DNA of 64,000 nucleotides from Caldilineaceae bacterium (GTDB taxonomy: Bacteria > Chloroflexota > Anaerolineae > Caldilineales > Caldilineaceae), in assembly GCA_022842065.1 (NCBI GenBank), contig JALHQH010000003.1, forward strand, positions 270,756 through 334,755, written 5' to 3'. This document shows positions 17,838 to 26,463 of the stretch, in pieces. The translations under genes were made by a program, and so were the position numbers. Position 1 is the stretch's first letter. The number at the start of each line of letters is the position of its first letter. The notes under the pieces were generated by a model. The model made no database searches. It was given only the letters and a program-made list of their open reading frames with translations, and had not been told where the DNA came from.

Positions 17838-19157
17838 TTAGAGGTAATCACGCAATTTGCGACTGCGGCTAGGATGGCGCAGACGGCTCAGTGCTTGCGC
17901 TTCAATTTGACGGATACGTTCACGCGTTACGCCAAATTTCTTGCCCACTTCTTCTAGCGTATAGCAGTAGCCATCGACTAAACCAAAGCGTAGTTGCAAA
18001 ATACGTACTTCGCGTGGCGTAAGACTTTGGAAGATCTCATCAATGACCTCACGCAGAATCTGCTGACCGGCGGCCTCACTTGGCGCATCTGCATCTTCAT
18101 CTTCAATAAAGTCACCGAGGTAGCTATCCTCTTCCTCACCCACGGGCATTTCCAAACTGAGGGGGCGCTGGCTGACACGCATAATGTGTTCAACCTTGCG
18201 GGAAGAGACTCCTAATTCTTCGGCAATCTCTTCTGTCGTCGGATCACGGCCTAATTCTTGGACAAGTTGACGGCTTGTACGGGTTAAACGATTGATCTGT
18301 TCGTACATATGCACGGGCACACGAATCGTGCGCCCTTGGTCAGCGATGGCCCGGGTTACAGCCTGGCGAATCCACCAAGTAGCATAGGTGCTAAATTTAA
18401 AGCCGCGGCGGAAGTCAAATTTCTTCACGGCACGGATCAAACCGATATTGCCTTCTTGAATCAGATCCAGGAAAGGTACACCACGCCCCACATACTTCTT
18501 GGCAACACTCACGACCAAGCGGCTATTGGCTTTGATCAGATGCTCCTGCGCAGCTTGACCATCACGTACCAACCAGAGTAAACGCTCACGATCTTCCCAG
18601 TCATCAGCACCCTGAGAAAGCTTGCGGCGGGCGTCACGCCCTTTTTCCATCCGCTTGGCCAGTGAAACTTCCTCTTCGGCGGTGAGCAGTGGCACACGGC
18701 CAATCTCTTTTAGATACAGACTGATTGAATCATCAATTTCAATCTGGCTAAGATCAAAGTTTTCTTCTTCAACCAAATCAGCATCCAGATCGGAAAGTTC
18801 TTCGGGTTCTTCTTCCCGTACTTGCCCGACTTCAATCCCCTGCTCAAAGAGCGAAGCGAAGATATCTTCGACCTGCTCCATATTGTTTTCAGCTTGAGGC
18901 ATGAGGCGCAAGACATCATCATAAGTAACATAGCCTTGTGAGCGCCCCAATGTCAACAGGCGCGCAAGAATTTCTTCTTGGCTCAAGACAACCGGCTCAG
19001 CTTCTCCTTCTTCAGTGCTTTGAAGCGCGTCCGGGCTAGCCGTCAAGTCAGCTGTCTCATCATCAAAATCGCTATCATAATCACTGGCAAAACCGCTCTC
19101 GAAATCGGTATCGAAATCGGCATCCATTGAAAAATCAACCATCCGTTGCTTTGCCAT
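17838..19157 (-). CDS. rpoD: Primary sigma factor, sigma-70 family
   Basis: 439 residues. Region 1.2 begins near [17 protein letters not shown]. Regions 2.1-2.4 contain [48 protein letters not shown] and [14 protein letters not shown]. Region 3 follows ([12 protein letters not shown]). Region 4.2 has the -35-binding helix-turn-helix [20 protein letters not shown]. This is the housekeeping sigma subunit that directs RNA polymerase to -10/-35 promoters, consistent with the TTGACA/TATAAT-like promoters in the window. The first 60 residues are highly acidic with Asp/Phe/Ser repeats ([12 protein letters not shown]) before the region 1.1-like part. It is transcribed alone and followed by a strong terminator. 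Confidence 0.95.
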   Translation of the reverse strand: MAKQRMVDFSMDADFDTDFESGFASDYDSDFDDETADLTASPDALQSTEEGEAEPVVLSQEEILARLLTLGRSQGYVTYDDVLRLMPQAENNMEQVEDIFASLFEQGIEVGQVREEEPEELSDLDADLVEEENFDLSQIEIDDSISLYLKEIGRVPLLTAEEEVSLAKRMEKGRDARRKLSQGADDWEDRERLLWLVRDGQAAQEHLIKANSRLVVSVAKKYVGRGVPFLDLIQEGNIGLIRAVKKFDFRRGFKFSTYATWWIRQAVTRAIADQGRTIRVPVHMYEQINRLTRTSRQLVQELGRDPTTEEIAEELGVSSRKVEHIMRVSQRPLSLEMPVGEEEDSYLGDFIEDEDADAPSEAAGQQILREVIDEIFQSLTPREVRILQLRFGLVDGYCYTLEEVGKKFGVTRERIRQIEAQALSRLRHPSRSRKLRDYL

Positions 19158-19391
19158 ACGTAAATCTTATCTCCTTGTGCACGGGTAGGCCACAGATAAA
19201 TCTCTGTAAAGAGCTACATTCAGAAAGTTCGCTCAAGGTTCAGAGCATAAATGCGTTTATTAAAAAGCATCCGGAACTGGATTCATGAACCCTGCGTAAA
19301 AAATTAACTAAACTGCGATTACTTAGCAAAACGCGGCGTTTAACCTTCATTTACGAGAGAAAGCAGCGCTTCGTTTCTAACAGCAGGTGCC

Positions 19392-20393
19392 TTAGCCACT
19401 CACTGCTTCTTTGAAATCCCAAATCCCATCTTTTTGAGCATAGTGGCGGTGGCATGAACCACAGACTAACTGCGTCGTAGAAACCAATGAGAAGGCTTCT
19501 GCATTGCACTGCGGGCAGCGAAATAATTTAACAACTTCGGCACCAGCCGCAGAGACCGCGGGACGCGACTGCGTGGCTGTAGTCCTGGCTTGTACAAAAA
19601 CACTGGGCGCAAGCGGGTAGTGTCCCCCGGTTGCGAATAGCCATTCATCTAATTGTGCCAACTGCTCAGCGCTAATCACGCGCTTGAGGGTTGGCAACCG
19701 AAAGTGCGAAACAGCCAACTGCTCTTTTACGACAAGATTTGCATTAGAAAATTGTGCGTTCATCCAAACTGGGTGAAAATCAAAATTCAACTTGACAAAT
19801 TCAATCGGTTCTAGTGCCATTGGAGACCACTGTTGCCGACCAACAGTCCACCGCAACAGCGCTTTTAGGTTACGTTTGTTCGCATATTCCAGCACGGCAA
19901 TACTATGGCTATGCAATAGGCGCGCCAACTGGTGCAACGCCAATGGCACATCAGCCAAATGATGCATTACCCGCACCATCACCAAAGAATCCAATACACC
20001 GGTTGCTAAGGGCAATTGATAAATATTCCCAGCAACAAAAATAAACCGTGGATCACTCCCCCATTTCGCTACGGCGTCCTGCAACAGGGTACGACTGTAG
20101 TCAAAAAGAATAACCTGTTCATACCCGGCATACAGATCCGCTAACCGCCCAAAGCCTGCCCCAATTTCAGCAACTCGCCCCCCATGCGCCGGCAATAGCC
20201 GTTTCAGCGCACGCCGCTCAGTTGCATCTTCATACCCACGACCTTGACCAAGCCAGAAATCTGACTTATACTGACTACCTTCGTAATCAATAACAGGTAC
20301 ATTAGCCGACTGGGCCAATGTATCATGGGTCAATGTATCATGGGTCAATGTACCTGGGGATTGAAGTTTAGGGCTTACATCACTTGTTATCAT
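19392..20393 (-). CDS. Class I SAM-dependent methyltransferase with zinc-ribbon tail
   Basis: 333 residues from ATG 20393; a TTG four codons upstream is possible and neither has a clear ribosome site. SAM-binding motif I VAEIGAGFGRLADLY, motif II after VILFDYS, and the post-motif VRVMHHL typical of class I methyltransferases acting on small molecules. The last 50 residues contain CPQCNAEAF...CGSCHRHY, a zinc ribbon like that of Trm112-type proteins. The N-terminus carries a short repeat (LTHDTLTHDTL) encoded by a 15-bp tandem duplication. The substrate cannot be told. The upstream region has a promoter, a hairpin terminator and a parS-like site. Confidence 0.75.
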   Translation of the reverse strand: MITSDVSPKLQSPGTLTHDTLTHDTLAQSANVPVIDYEGSQYKSDFWLGQGRGYEDATERRALKRLLPAHGGRVAEIGAGFGRLADLYAGYEQVILFDYSRTLLQDAVAKWGSDPRFIFVAGNIYQLPLATGVLDSLVMVRVMHHLADVPLALHQLARLLHSHSIAVLEYANKRNLKALLRWTVGRQQWSPMALEPIEFVKLNFDFHPVWMNAQFSNANLVVKEQLAVSHFRLPTLKRVISAEQLAQLDEWLFATGGHYPLAPSVFVQARTTATQSRPAVSAAGAEVVKLFRCPQCNAEAFSLVSTTQLVCGSCHRHYAQKDGIWDFKEAVSG

Positions 20394-20582
20394 TAGTGGT
20401 ATCAATTCAACAATGCTTTCGCTTTAGACACCAGCTTTAACGCTCAGGCATATCACGCTTTTATATTCATGTATTATTACAACTCATATTTGCATATGAA
20501 CCATACACAAGTATAACAGCATTTACCCGAGCAGTCTGTTAGATGACTATCATATTGTATTCAACAAAATTGCCCCAGGATT

Positions 20583-20598
20583 TGTTCCACGTGAAACA
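20583..20598. promoter_or_regulatory. parS-like ParB binding site 2
   Basis: TGTTCCACGTGAAACA, the same sequence as the classic Bacillus subtilis-type parS. The near-palindrome extends to 20 bp (20581-20600). It lies in the 570-bp gap between the methyltransferase and phosphatase genes, 2.8 kb from site 1. Confidence 0.85.
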
Positions 20599-20635
20599 AA
20601 TCTGAAGCTGTCTCCAAAATCAACGTATTTGAAGC

Positions 20636-20661
20636 AAAAAAAGAGCGGGATTACTCCCACT
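20636..20661 (-). terminator. Intrinsic terminator close behind a minus-strand promoter
   Basis: On the minus strand AGTGGGA, loop GTAA, TCCCGCT is followed by CTTTTTTT. It lies about 25-50 nt after the predicted start from the promoter at 20692-20720 and some 240 bp before the methyltransferase start. It would yield a 50-nt transcript or act as an attenuator. Confidence 0.7.
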
Positions 20662-20691
20662 TGACCATGCGGTTTGTGCATAGGTGTGCTG

Positions 20692-20720
20692 ATTATAGCA
20701 GGCTTCGTAAACGATTTCAA
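20692..20720 (-). promoter_or_regulatory. Minus-strand sigma-70 promoter
   Basis: TTGAAA (20715-20720 read on the minus strand), 17-bp spacer, TATAAT (20692-20697). It is one of the best promoter matches in the window and points toward the terminator at 20636, parS site 2 and the methyltransferase gene. The rest of the 20394-20963 gap shows no gene. Confidence 0.65.
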
Positions 20721-20963
20721 CCCCCAATTTAACATATTTTAGCAAGTTTCATTGCTCAACTTACAATTTTTGTCGGCTATAGCCCTACAATCCTCAGAAA
20801 GTATCTTTACATTGCCAATAATTATTAAGGTGATTAACGAGTAACCAACTCTTTCCTCCTTACAATTATCATCAAATTATCGTCGCCTCGCCCTTGATGC
20901 TGCCTGAATTGAACGAAAAATAAACACATTGTGAAATAATTCACTGCCCCAGAATTTACCTCG

Positions 20964-21614
20964 CTAAAGATATGCATTAGTATCAGGCGTCAAAATCGCT
21001 TCGACAGGTAAATGACTGATATCGTTAACCATTACAGGATGCCACTGCGCTTCCTGATGCTGCAGTATAGTAATCGCGCAATTGTGAGGCTCCCAATTGC
21101 GCCAATCTTCAGGACCACGCCCCAACCAAGTTGCCAGGATATTACAGATCACGCCACCATGTGTAACCACCAAAACAGTTTCTGCTGGGTGTTCGCCGAC
21201 AAACCGCGCCATCGCAGCCAGCACACGGGCATGAAAAGAATAGGGAGATTCGCCCTGCGGTGGCATAAAGTGTGGATCTTGTCGCCAACGCCCCCATAGA
21301 TTCTCCTGGTCGCGCAGCTCCAAAAAAGTGCGCCCCTCCCATTCGCCTAAATCAAACTCACGCAGGCTACTATCAGTAATAGCTCTTTTACCAATCGCCA
21401 CGGCGATTGCTGCAGCCGTATGCTGGGCACGCGGCAGCGGAGAAACATAGAACGCCGTAATGGGATAACGGTGCTCCAATTTCGCAATTTGGGTAGCCGT
21501 GGCAGCAACTTGCAGTTGACCCCGTGTGGTTAGAGGCGAATCTAATGCGCCATGCCAAACCTGTTGTATATTCCCTTCCGTTTCGCCATGGCGGACCAAA
21601 ATCAATGTGGTCAT
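20964..21614 (-). CDS. Histidine phosphatase (phosphoglycerate mutase-like) family protein
   Basis: 216 residues. The N-terminal LVRHGETEGN holds the phosphohistidine; a second catalytic His lies in VVTHGGVI, and SPLPRAQHTAAAI is the usual Arg-containing segment. Members dephosphorylate small phosphoesters or act as cofactor-dependent mutases; GpmB/CobC-like proteins are possible relatives. The substrate is not evident. It is a single gene divergent from the arg cluster, so promoters for both directions share the 335-bp gap to argB. Confidence 0.85.
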   Translation of the reverse strand: MTTLILVRHGETEGNIQQVWHGALDSPLTTRGQLQVAATATQIAKLEHRYPITAFYVSPLPRAQHTAAAIAVAIGKRAITDSSLREFDLGEWEGRTFLELRDQENLWGRWRQDPHFMPPQGESPYSFHARVLAAMARFVGEHPAETVLVVTHGGVICNILATWLGRGPEDWRNWEPHNCAITILQHQEAQWHPVMVNDISHLPVEAILTPDTNAYL

Positions 21615-21697
21615 CGTAATGACTCCTTTACAGAATGCCGATTTTAGGTAGTTGAAAATGAGCGTGACGCAAATGCATCATTTTTTATTTTTGTAGG

Positions 21698-21726
21698 TTG
21701 ACACCACCCCTACCCCATGTTACACT
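21698..21726 (+). promoter_or_regulatory. Predicted promoter of the argB leader
   Basis: TTGACA (21698-21703), 17-bp spacer, TACACT (21721-21726). Transcription would start near 21733, leaving a leader of about 217 nt that contains a short ORF and an intrinsic terminator before argB. Confidence 0.6.
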
Positions 21727-21838
21727 ACAGTACTATGACAAGCAATTATAATGCGGGCAACTGCCTGTTACTTCCTTTTTATAACTTTAGGCTAAGTCGC
21801 AGTCCGATCGGATAATCCGAACTGGAACTTGCGCGCGC

Positions 21839-21946
21839 ATGGTTTATCCTAGCAACTTGCAAAGCTCTCCAGACGGAGAGCTTTTTTTATTGCACAAATT
21901 TCTTGAATCACCACCGCAATCAGTAAAGAGCAAGAGGAACCAGTAA
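21839..21946 (+). CDS. Possible 35-codon leader ORF upstream of argB
   Basis: An open frame of 35 codons beginning MVYPSNLQSSPDGELF and ending TAA three bases before the argB ATG. It runs straight through the leader terminator (21861-21888), so translation would melt that hairpin. No good ribosome site precedes it (TGGAA about 12 nt upstream), and it has no run of Arg codons. It may be accidental. Confidence 0.25.
   Translation: MVYPSNLQSSPDGELFLLHKFLESPPQSVKSKRNQ
21861..21888 (+). terminator. Intrinsic terminator in the argB leader
   Basis: AAAGCTCTCC pairs with GGAGAGCTTT around AGAC, followed directly by TTTTT. It lies about 130 nt after the predicted start of transcription and 62 bp before argB, so it either ends a small RNA or works as an attenuator of arginine genes. 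Confidence 0.82.
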
Positions 21947-21949
21947 AAC

Positions 21950-22765
21950 ATGGAAATTGATCAGAGCACTTTCCAGCAATCCGACACAGCAGCCGGATCA
22001 CCCTATATTGTGGTGCTCAAGGTGGGTGGCAATGAGCTTGATGATGAGACCTTCCTTTTTGGTCTGGCCCAGGCGGTACGGAAGGTGCTGGATGATGGCA
22101 GTAAGCCCGTGATCGTCCACGGCGGCGGCAAGGCCATTGCTGACTATCAACAGCGCTTGGGCCTAACGCCTAGTTTTATTGAAGGGCTGCGCGTTACCGA
22201 TGAGGCCAGCATGGAGGTGGCCGAGATGGTGCTCAGCGGGCTGATGAATAAGCGCATTGTGCGTACCCTGCTCAATGCCGACATTATGGCGGCTGGCATT
22301 AGCGGTGTCGACGGCGGGACCATCTATGTCGAAAAAATGTGGCACCCACTGGGTGATCTGGGGCGGGTTGGCGATGTGCGGGATGTGGATGTGCATCTGA
22401 TTCAGACCTTACTTGCCGCGGATATCGTGCCGGTCATTAGTCCAATTAGTTTTGGTGCGCTGGATGCGCTGAGCTACAACGTCAATGCCGATCATGCGGC
22501 TACGGCCATTGCCGCTAAACTCGGTGCGATTAAGCTAGTCATGATCAGCAACGTGCCGGGGGTATTAGTCGCGGGACGTATCGTGCGAGCGGTAACAGTG
22601 AACCAAGTGGAGCAGTGGATTGAAGAAGGCATCATTACCGGTGGAATGATTCCCAAGGTGCGCAGTGCCATCCATGCCACACGCAATGGCGTTGCCCAAG
22701 CGGTGATTACCAATCTGGCGGGCGTCCAAGAGGGCGAAGGTACCGGGATTGTCGGCACCGGCTAA
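21950..22765 (+). CDS. argB: Acetylglutamate kinase
   Basis: 271 residues of the amino acid kinase family. KVGGNELDD replaces the usual KxGG phosphate loop, VIVHGGGKAI is the second Gly-rich loop, and FIEGLRVTD contains the conserved Arg near the N-acetylglutamate site. SYNVNADHAATAIA and ITGGMIPKV are hallmark motifs. It phosphorylates N-acetyl-L-glutamate in the second step of arginine synthesis. The related LysZ of lysine synthesis is an alternative, but the neighbouring NAGS-like GNAT and carA favour arginine. AAGAGGAACCAG precedes the ATG. First gene of the arginine cluster. Confidence 0.9.
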   Translation: MEIDQSTFQQSDTAAGSPYIVVLKVGGNELDDETFLFGLAQAVRKVLDDGSKPVIVHGGGKAIADYQQRLGLTPSFIEGLRVTDEASMEVAEMVLSGLMNKRIVRTLLNADIMAAGISGVDGGTIYVEKMWHPLGDLGRVGDVRDVDVHLIQTLLAADIVPVISPISFGALDALSYNVNADHAATAIAAKLGAIKLVMISNVPGVLVAGRIVRAVTVNQVEQWIEEGIITGGMIPKVRSAIHATRNGVAQAVITNLAGVQEGEGTGIVGTG

Positions 22766-22873
22766 ACCCTCCCCTTTACTGGTTGAAGTGCAAGCAACAC
22801 GTGCAATGCAACCAGTGTTTGTCTGCAAACGTAGTATAACTACCGTCATATAAAGCGCAATCAAGGAGGAATG

Positions 22874-24115
22874 ATGGACAAGCAAGCTGTCATCGAGATG
22901 GAACAAGAATATGTACTAGGTGTCTATAGCCGCCCCCCGTTTGTCCTTGCTGGTGGTAAGGGCTGTACATTGATTGATAGCGAAGGCAACGAATATCTGG
23001 ATTGTGTTTCGGGGATTGCCGTCAATGCATTGGGCTATGATGATCCAGGCCTTAAACAGGCAATCCAGGAAGCAGCCAATACAGGCATGTTGCATGTAAG
23101 CAACTTGTACCACACCGCGCCCCATGCGCAACTGGCCAAAAAGCTCTGCGAGCTGAGCTTTGCCGACAAAGTTCACTTTAGCCTGACGGGTGCAGATGCC
23201 AACGAGGGTGCCTTCAAATTTGCGCGCCGCTATGCACGCGAACATGGGCATACAGAAAAATACCATATCCTCGCCTTCAGCAATGCCTTTCACGGCCGGC
23301 TCTTTGCCAGCCTGGCCGCAACGCCACGCCCCAAGTATCAGGATCCATTCAAGCCGCTCACCCCTGGCTTTCGCTTTGCTGAGTTCAACAATCTAGAGAG
23401 TGCAAAGGCGCAGATGGATGATGGGATCTGCGCAATCATTGTTGAACCGATCCAGGGCGAAGGGGGCATCTATCCAGCCACACGCGAATTTCTGAGCGGG
23501 CTGCGCGCACTGGCCGATCAATATGATGCACTGTTAATTTACGATGAAGTACAATGTGGCCTTGGGCGCACCGGGAACCTGTGGGGACATCATACGGTCT
23601 GCCACCAGGATCGCAGCCAGTGCGAAACCTGCAAGCAGGGTGCGACGCCCTGTATTGTTGAGCCTGATCTCATGACGCTGGCCAAGCCGCTCGCGGGTGG
23701 GTTACCCATCGGTGCGATCCTCATGCGTCAGAAAGTGGCCGACACGATTCACAAAGGCGATCACGCCAGCACCTTTGCGGCCAATCCGTTTACCACCCAT
23801 GTGGCCCACCATGTGGTCAGCCGCGTCTCAGCACCGGAATTTCTGAGCGAAGTCGCGGCCAAAGGGGAGTATCTGAAAGAGTTACTTGAGGAACTCAACA
23901 GCCCACATATTAAAGAAGTCCGTGGGTCAGGCCTCTTGGTTGGGGTCGAGATGGATATTGAAACTGGCCCCATCATTGAGAAGGCTTATGGCAAAGGGGT
24001 AATTCTGGTCAATGCCGGCCCGAATGTACTGCGCTTTGTCCCGCCGCTCGTGATCAGCAAAGAAGAGCTCGCAAAGGCCGTTGGGGTCGTTGGAGAAATT
24101 TTGCAGAGCATGTAG
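22874..24115 (+). CDS. argD: Acetylornithine aminotransferase-type class III transaminase with Cys-rich insert
   Basis: 413 residues, PLP fold type I. EPIQGEGGI, LIYDEVQCGLGRTG and LAKPLAGG (Schiff-base Lys near residue 271) identify the family; it transfers the amino group from glutamate to N-acetylglutamate semialdehyde. ATG 22874 sits 4 bp after AAGGAGG, better spaced than the adjacent ATG 22871. Unusual: between LWGHHTV and IVEPDLMTLAK there is an extra segment with four cysteines (about C243, C250, C253 and C260; C-x6-C-x2-C-x6-C), where ordinary ArgD proteins have only a few residues. It might bind zinc or an iron-sulfur cluster. Confidence 0.88.
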   Translation: MDKQAVIEMEQEYVLGVYSRPPFVLAGGKGCTLIDSEGNEYLDCVSGIAVNALGYDDPGLKQAIQEAANTGMLHVSNLYHTAPHAQLAKKLCELSFADKVHFSLTGADANEGAFKFARRYAREHGHTEKYHILAFSNAFHGRLFASLAATPRPKYQDPFKPLTPGFRFAEFNNLESAKAQMDDGICAIIVEPIQGEGGIYPATREFLSGLRALADQYDALLIYDEVQCGLGRTGNLWGHHTVCHQDRSQCETCKQGATPCIVEPDLMTLAKPLAGGLPIGAILMRQKVADTIHKGDHASTFAANPFTTHVAHHVVSRVSAPEFLSEVAAKGEYLKELLEELNSPHIKEVRGSGLLVGVEMDIETGPIIEKAYGKGVILVNAGPNVLRFVPPLVISKEELAKAVGVVGEILQSM

Positions 24116-24289
24116 CATGTGCGTACAGTTGTTTTGAAAACCAGACGATGGGGCAGCATAACAAAAAAAGTGGTTTTCAAACCCAGTAGAATCTAAAGAG
24201 CCTATGCGATTAACTGAGTGGTTAACTTTGATCCGAACATTGTCTTGTCAATATGGCTGATATTCATTTTTATACTGCGGCTGAATTGG

Positions 24290-24328
24290 AAACTGGCGTT
24301 TCAATGTGAATAAAACGCCGGTTTTTAA
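24290..24328 (+). terminator. Terminator-like hairpin upstream of the GNAT gene
   Basis: AAACTGGCGTTT (24290-24301) pairs with AAACGCCGGTTT (24313-24324) with one G-T wobble; the run TTTTT spans the 3' end. It sits 35 bp before the next start codon and about 175 bp after argD. It may end the argBD transcript or attenuate the next gene. Confidence 0.6.
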
Positions 24329-24362
24329 TCAACGCAGCGTATAACGGTAGGAAAAGAGGAAG

Positions 24363-25088
24363 ATGAGCATAAAGATTCGTGCCGCAACTCCCCAGGATGT
24401 TGCACAGATTGTTGAAATGGTCAATCGCTTTGCAGCGCAAAACATTATGCTGCCCCGCACAGCAGAAAATGTGCATAAAACGATTGCTGATTGGCTGGTT
24501 GCGATTGAGGAGGTTGAGCCTGTGCCGGTCAACAGCCACACAAGCAACAGTCATTTCATTGGCAGCAAATTTGCCCGGCGACCCCAAAACGATCACAGCG
24601 TGGCAAGCCAAGCTAAAGCAGACATGGACAACGCACCGCGGCCAGAAAGAGTCGTGGGCTGTGGTGCGCTGGTCCCCTTGACTGATAAATTGGTCGAAAT
24701 TCGTTCCGTGGCGGTGGATGAAAGCCAACATGGAAAGGGATTGGGTAGTGAACTGGTGCTGCAGTTGGTACAAGCCGCGCGCGAGCATGGCTACGACCAA
24801 GCCTGCGCCTTGACGCTACGACCTAACTTTTTTTCCCGGTTAGGCTTCGAACTGGTCGATCGCTGGAGCATCAGCCCCAAAGTCTGGCAGGCGTGCATCT
24901 ACTGCCCGAAGTTCCACCGCTGTGATGAAGTTGCCGTTTTGATGAATCTGGCCAGCCAACCAGTAGCAGTTGACGAAGCGGAACAGGCCCGTCAACGCGG
25001 CTGGAATACCTTGCTCAAATGGGGTGAGTGGCAACCCCTGCGCCTGGCCTATCGCTATGAACAATACGCCACCGCTGAAAAAGAATAA
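24363..25088 (+). CDS. GNAT acetyltransferase, probable short N-acetylglutamate synthase
   Basis: 241 residues. GNAT fold: IRAATPQDVAQIVEMVNRFA at the start, then VEIRSVAVDESQHGKGLGSELVLQLVQAAREHGY containing the acetyl-CoA loop (Q/R-x2-G-x-G/A, here QHGKGLG). The segment VWQACIYCPKFHRCDEVAV resembles the Cys-containing stretch of single-domain N-acetylglutamate synthases. It would make N-acetylglutamate for ArgB. A polar insert of about 35 residues (56-92) separates the first strands and looks poorly ordered. AGGAAAAGAGGAAG precedes the ATG. Its place between argD and carA supports the arginine role. Confidence 0.78.
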   Translation: MSIKIRAATPQDVAQIVEMVNRFAAQNIMLPRTAENVHKTIADWLVAIEEVEPVPVNSHTSNSHFIGSKFARRPQNDHSVASQAKADMDNAPRPERVVGCGALVPLTDKLVEIRSVAVDESQHGKGLGSELVLQLVQAAREHGYDQACALTLRPNFFSRLGFELVDRWSISPKVWQACIYCPKFHRCDEVAVLMNLASQPVAVDEAEQARQRGWNTLLKWGEWQPLRLAYRYEQYATAEKE

Positions 25089-25092
25089 GCAA

Positions 25093-25142
25093 CTATCCGT
25101 AAATTTGCTTGTGGCCCAGAGGAACAGAGAATTTACGGATAG
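25093..25142 (+). repeat. Leader hairpin upstream of carA
   Basis: CTATCCGTAAATT (25093-25105) and AATTTACGGATAG (25130-25142) are perfect 13-bp arms around 24 nt. The right arm ends 20 bp before the carA start, close to the ribosome site. There is no U-tract, so it is not a normal terminator. Confidence 0.7.
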
Positions 25143-25162
25143 AAAGAGACGAAGAGGATGAA

Positions 25163-26350
25163 ATGACTGCTCGACCAACCGCAACCCTTGTTCTGCAGGA
25201 CGGCACGGTCTACCACGGTACGGCTTTTGGGGCAGCGACCACGGTTGTGGGCGAAGTTGTCTTCAACACCAGCCTGACTGGTTACCAGGAAGTGCTGACT
25301 GACCCCTCCTACCGCGGCCAGATGGTCTGCATGACGGTTGCCCATGTCGGCAACACGGGGGTCAACAGTGAAGATATCGAAAGCGATCGCCCCCAAGTGA
25401 CCGCATTTATCGTGCGCGAGGTGAGTCCTGTTGTCTCCAATTGGCGTGCCAACGAGACGCTCCACGGCTACCTTGAGCGCAATGGCATTCCCGGCATCAG
25501 TGAGATCGACACGCGGGCACTGACCCGGCGGTTGCGCGAACATGGCATTGTCCATGCCGCCCTTTGTACCGATGGCAGTCACTCCATTGCCGCGCTGTTG
25601 GCAATGGCTCAGGGCTGGGAAGGGCTTGATGGCCGTGATCTTGTCCGCGAAGTGACTTGCCAAGAAGCTTACAACTGGGCAGATGGCACCCAAGTCGAGT
25701 GGACACCAGTGGCCGCCGGCAAAGCGGACGCCGCACCAGCAAGTGAAGTGGGCCAGCAGCCCACTGATCTGCCCCTCGTCGTGGCCTATGACTTTGGGAT
25801 TAAGCACAACATTCTCCGCCGCTTGACCAGCCATGGTTTACGGGTGACGGTGGTGCCGGCGACGACTTCCGCGGCGGAAGTCCTGGCGCTGCAGCCAGAT
25901 GGGATCTTCTTAAGTAACGGGCCAGGTGATCCGGCTGGGGTGCCCTATGCGGCAGCGGCGGTTCGGCAACTGTTAGGGGAGGAAATTCCCACCTTTGGCA
26001 TCTGCCTTGGTCATCAAATCATCGGGTTGGCCTTAGGGGGCCAGACCTATAAGCTCAAGTTTGGTCACCACGGTGGCAATCAACCGGTCAGCGACAGTGG
26101 TTCCACCAATGTACAGATTACGGCGCAGAATCACAACTATGCCGTGAGTATGGAGGGGCTGCCGGCCAATGTCGAGGTGACCCATCGGAATCTCAATGAT
26201 GGTACCGTCGAAGGCTTGCGCCTGACCGACCGCCCAGTCTTTTGTGTGCAATACCACCCGGAAGCCAGCCCTGGCCCACATGATGCCGATCTACTCTTTG
26301 CCCGCTTTGCGACCATGGTCAAAGCCTATGCGGCGACAAAGGCAGCGTAA
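25163..26350 (+). CDS. carA: Carbamoyl-phosphate synthase small (glutaminase) subunit
   Basis: 395 residues. The N-terminal CarA domain ([39 protein letters not shown]) is followed by a class I glutamine amidotransferase: ICLGHQ with nucleophile C281, and YHPEASPGP with H365 and E367. It releases ammonia from glutamine and channels it to CarB for carbamoyl phosphate, used in arginine and pyrimidine synthesis. The ATG at 25163 follows GAAGAGG and starts the conserved domain; the frame is open 54 nt further up without support. carB is not in the window, so the two subunits are encoded apart. Downstream is homoserine dehydrogenase. Confidence 0.95.
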   Translation: MTARPTATLVLQDGTVYHGTAFGAATTVVGEVVFNTSLTGYQEVLTDPSYRGQMVCMTVAHVGNTGVNSEDIESDRPQVTAFIVREVSPVVSNWRANETLHGYLERNGIPGISEIDTRALTRRLREHGIVHAALCTDGSHSIAALLAMAQGWEGLDGRDLVREVTCQEAYNWADGTQVEWTPVAAGKADAAPASEVGQQPTDLPLVVAYDFGIKHNILRRLTSHGLRVTVVPATTSAAEVLALQPDGIFLSNGPGDPAGVPYAAAAVRQLLGEEIPTFGICLGHQIIGLALGGQTYKLKFGHHGGNQPVSDSGSTNVQITAQNHNYAVSMEGLPANVEVTHRNLNDGTVEGLRLTDRPVFCVQYHPEASPGPHDADLLFARFATMVKAYAATKAA

Positions 26351-26388
26351 ACAAGCGTCTGCTGTACACCCCAAACCAGACGCCAAAG

Positions 26389-26436
26389 TGCAGCGGTTAG
26401 TTGGTTGGTTGGTTTTGCAACCGACTAACCGCTGCA
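26389..26436 (+). repeat. Hairpin between carA and homoserine dehydrogenase
   Basis: TGCAGCGGTTAGT (26389-26401) and ACTAACCGCTGCA (26424-26436) are perfect arms, extended by GGTT/AACC inside. It lies 27 bp before the next start codon and lacks a U-tract. It may stabilise mRNA ends or control access to the ribosome site. Confidence 0.7.
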
Positions 26437-26463
26437 CGTCATTTCAACCAAGGCAGAACACCC

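Noticed and set aside
17772..20598. CACGTG palindromes considered as Noc sites or E-box-like operators
   Set aside because: Noc sites have a different core (TTTCCCGGGAAA); the full 16-bp match fits parS exactly.
20394..20963. Search for tRNA, SRP RNA, 6S or RNase P RNA in long gaps
   Set aside because: No T-arm motif, SRP core or other conserved RNA signature was seen here or in other gaps.
21733..21949. T-box or known riboswitch in the argB leader
   Set aside because: No T-box motif or recognisable aptamer core was found; only the terminator is supported.
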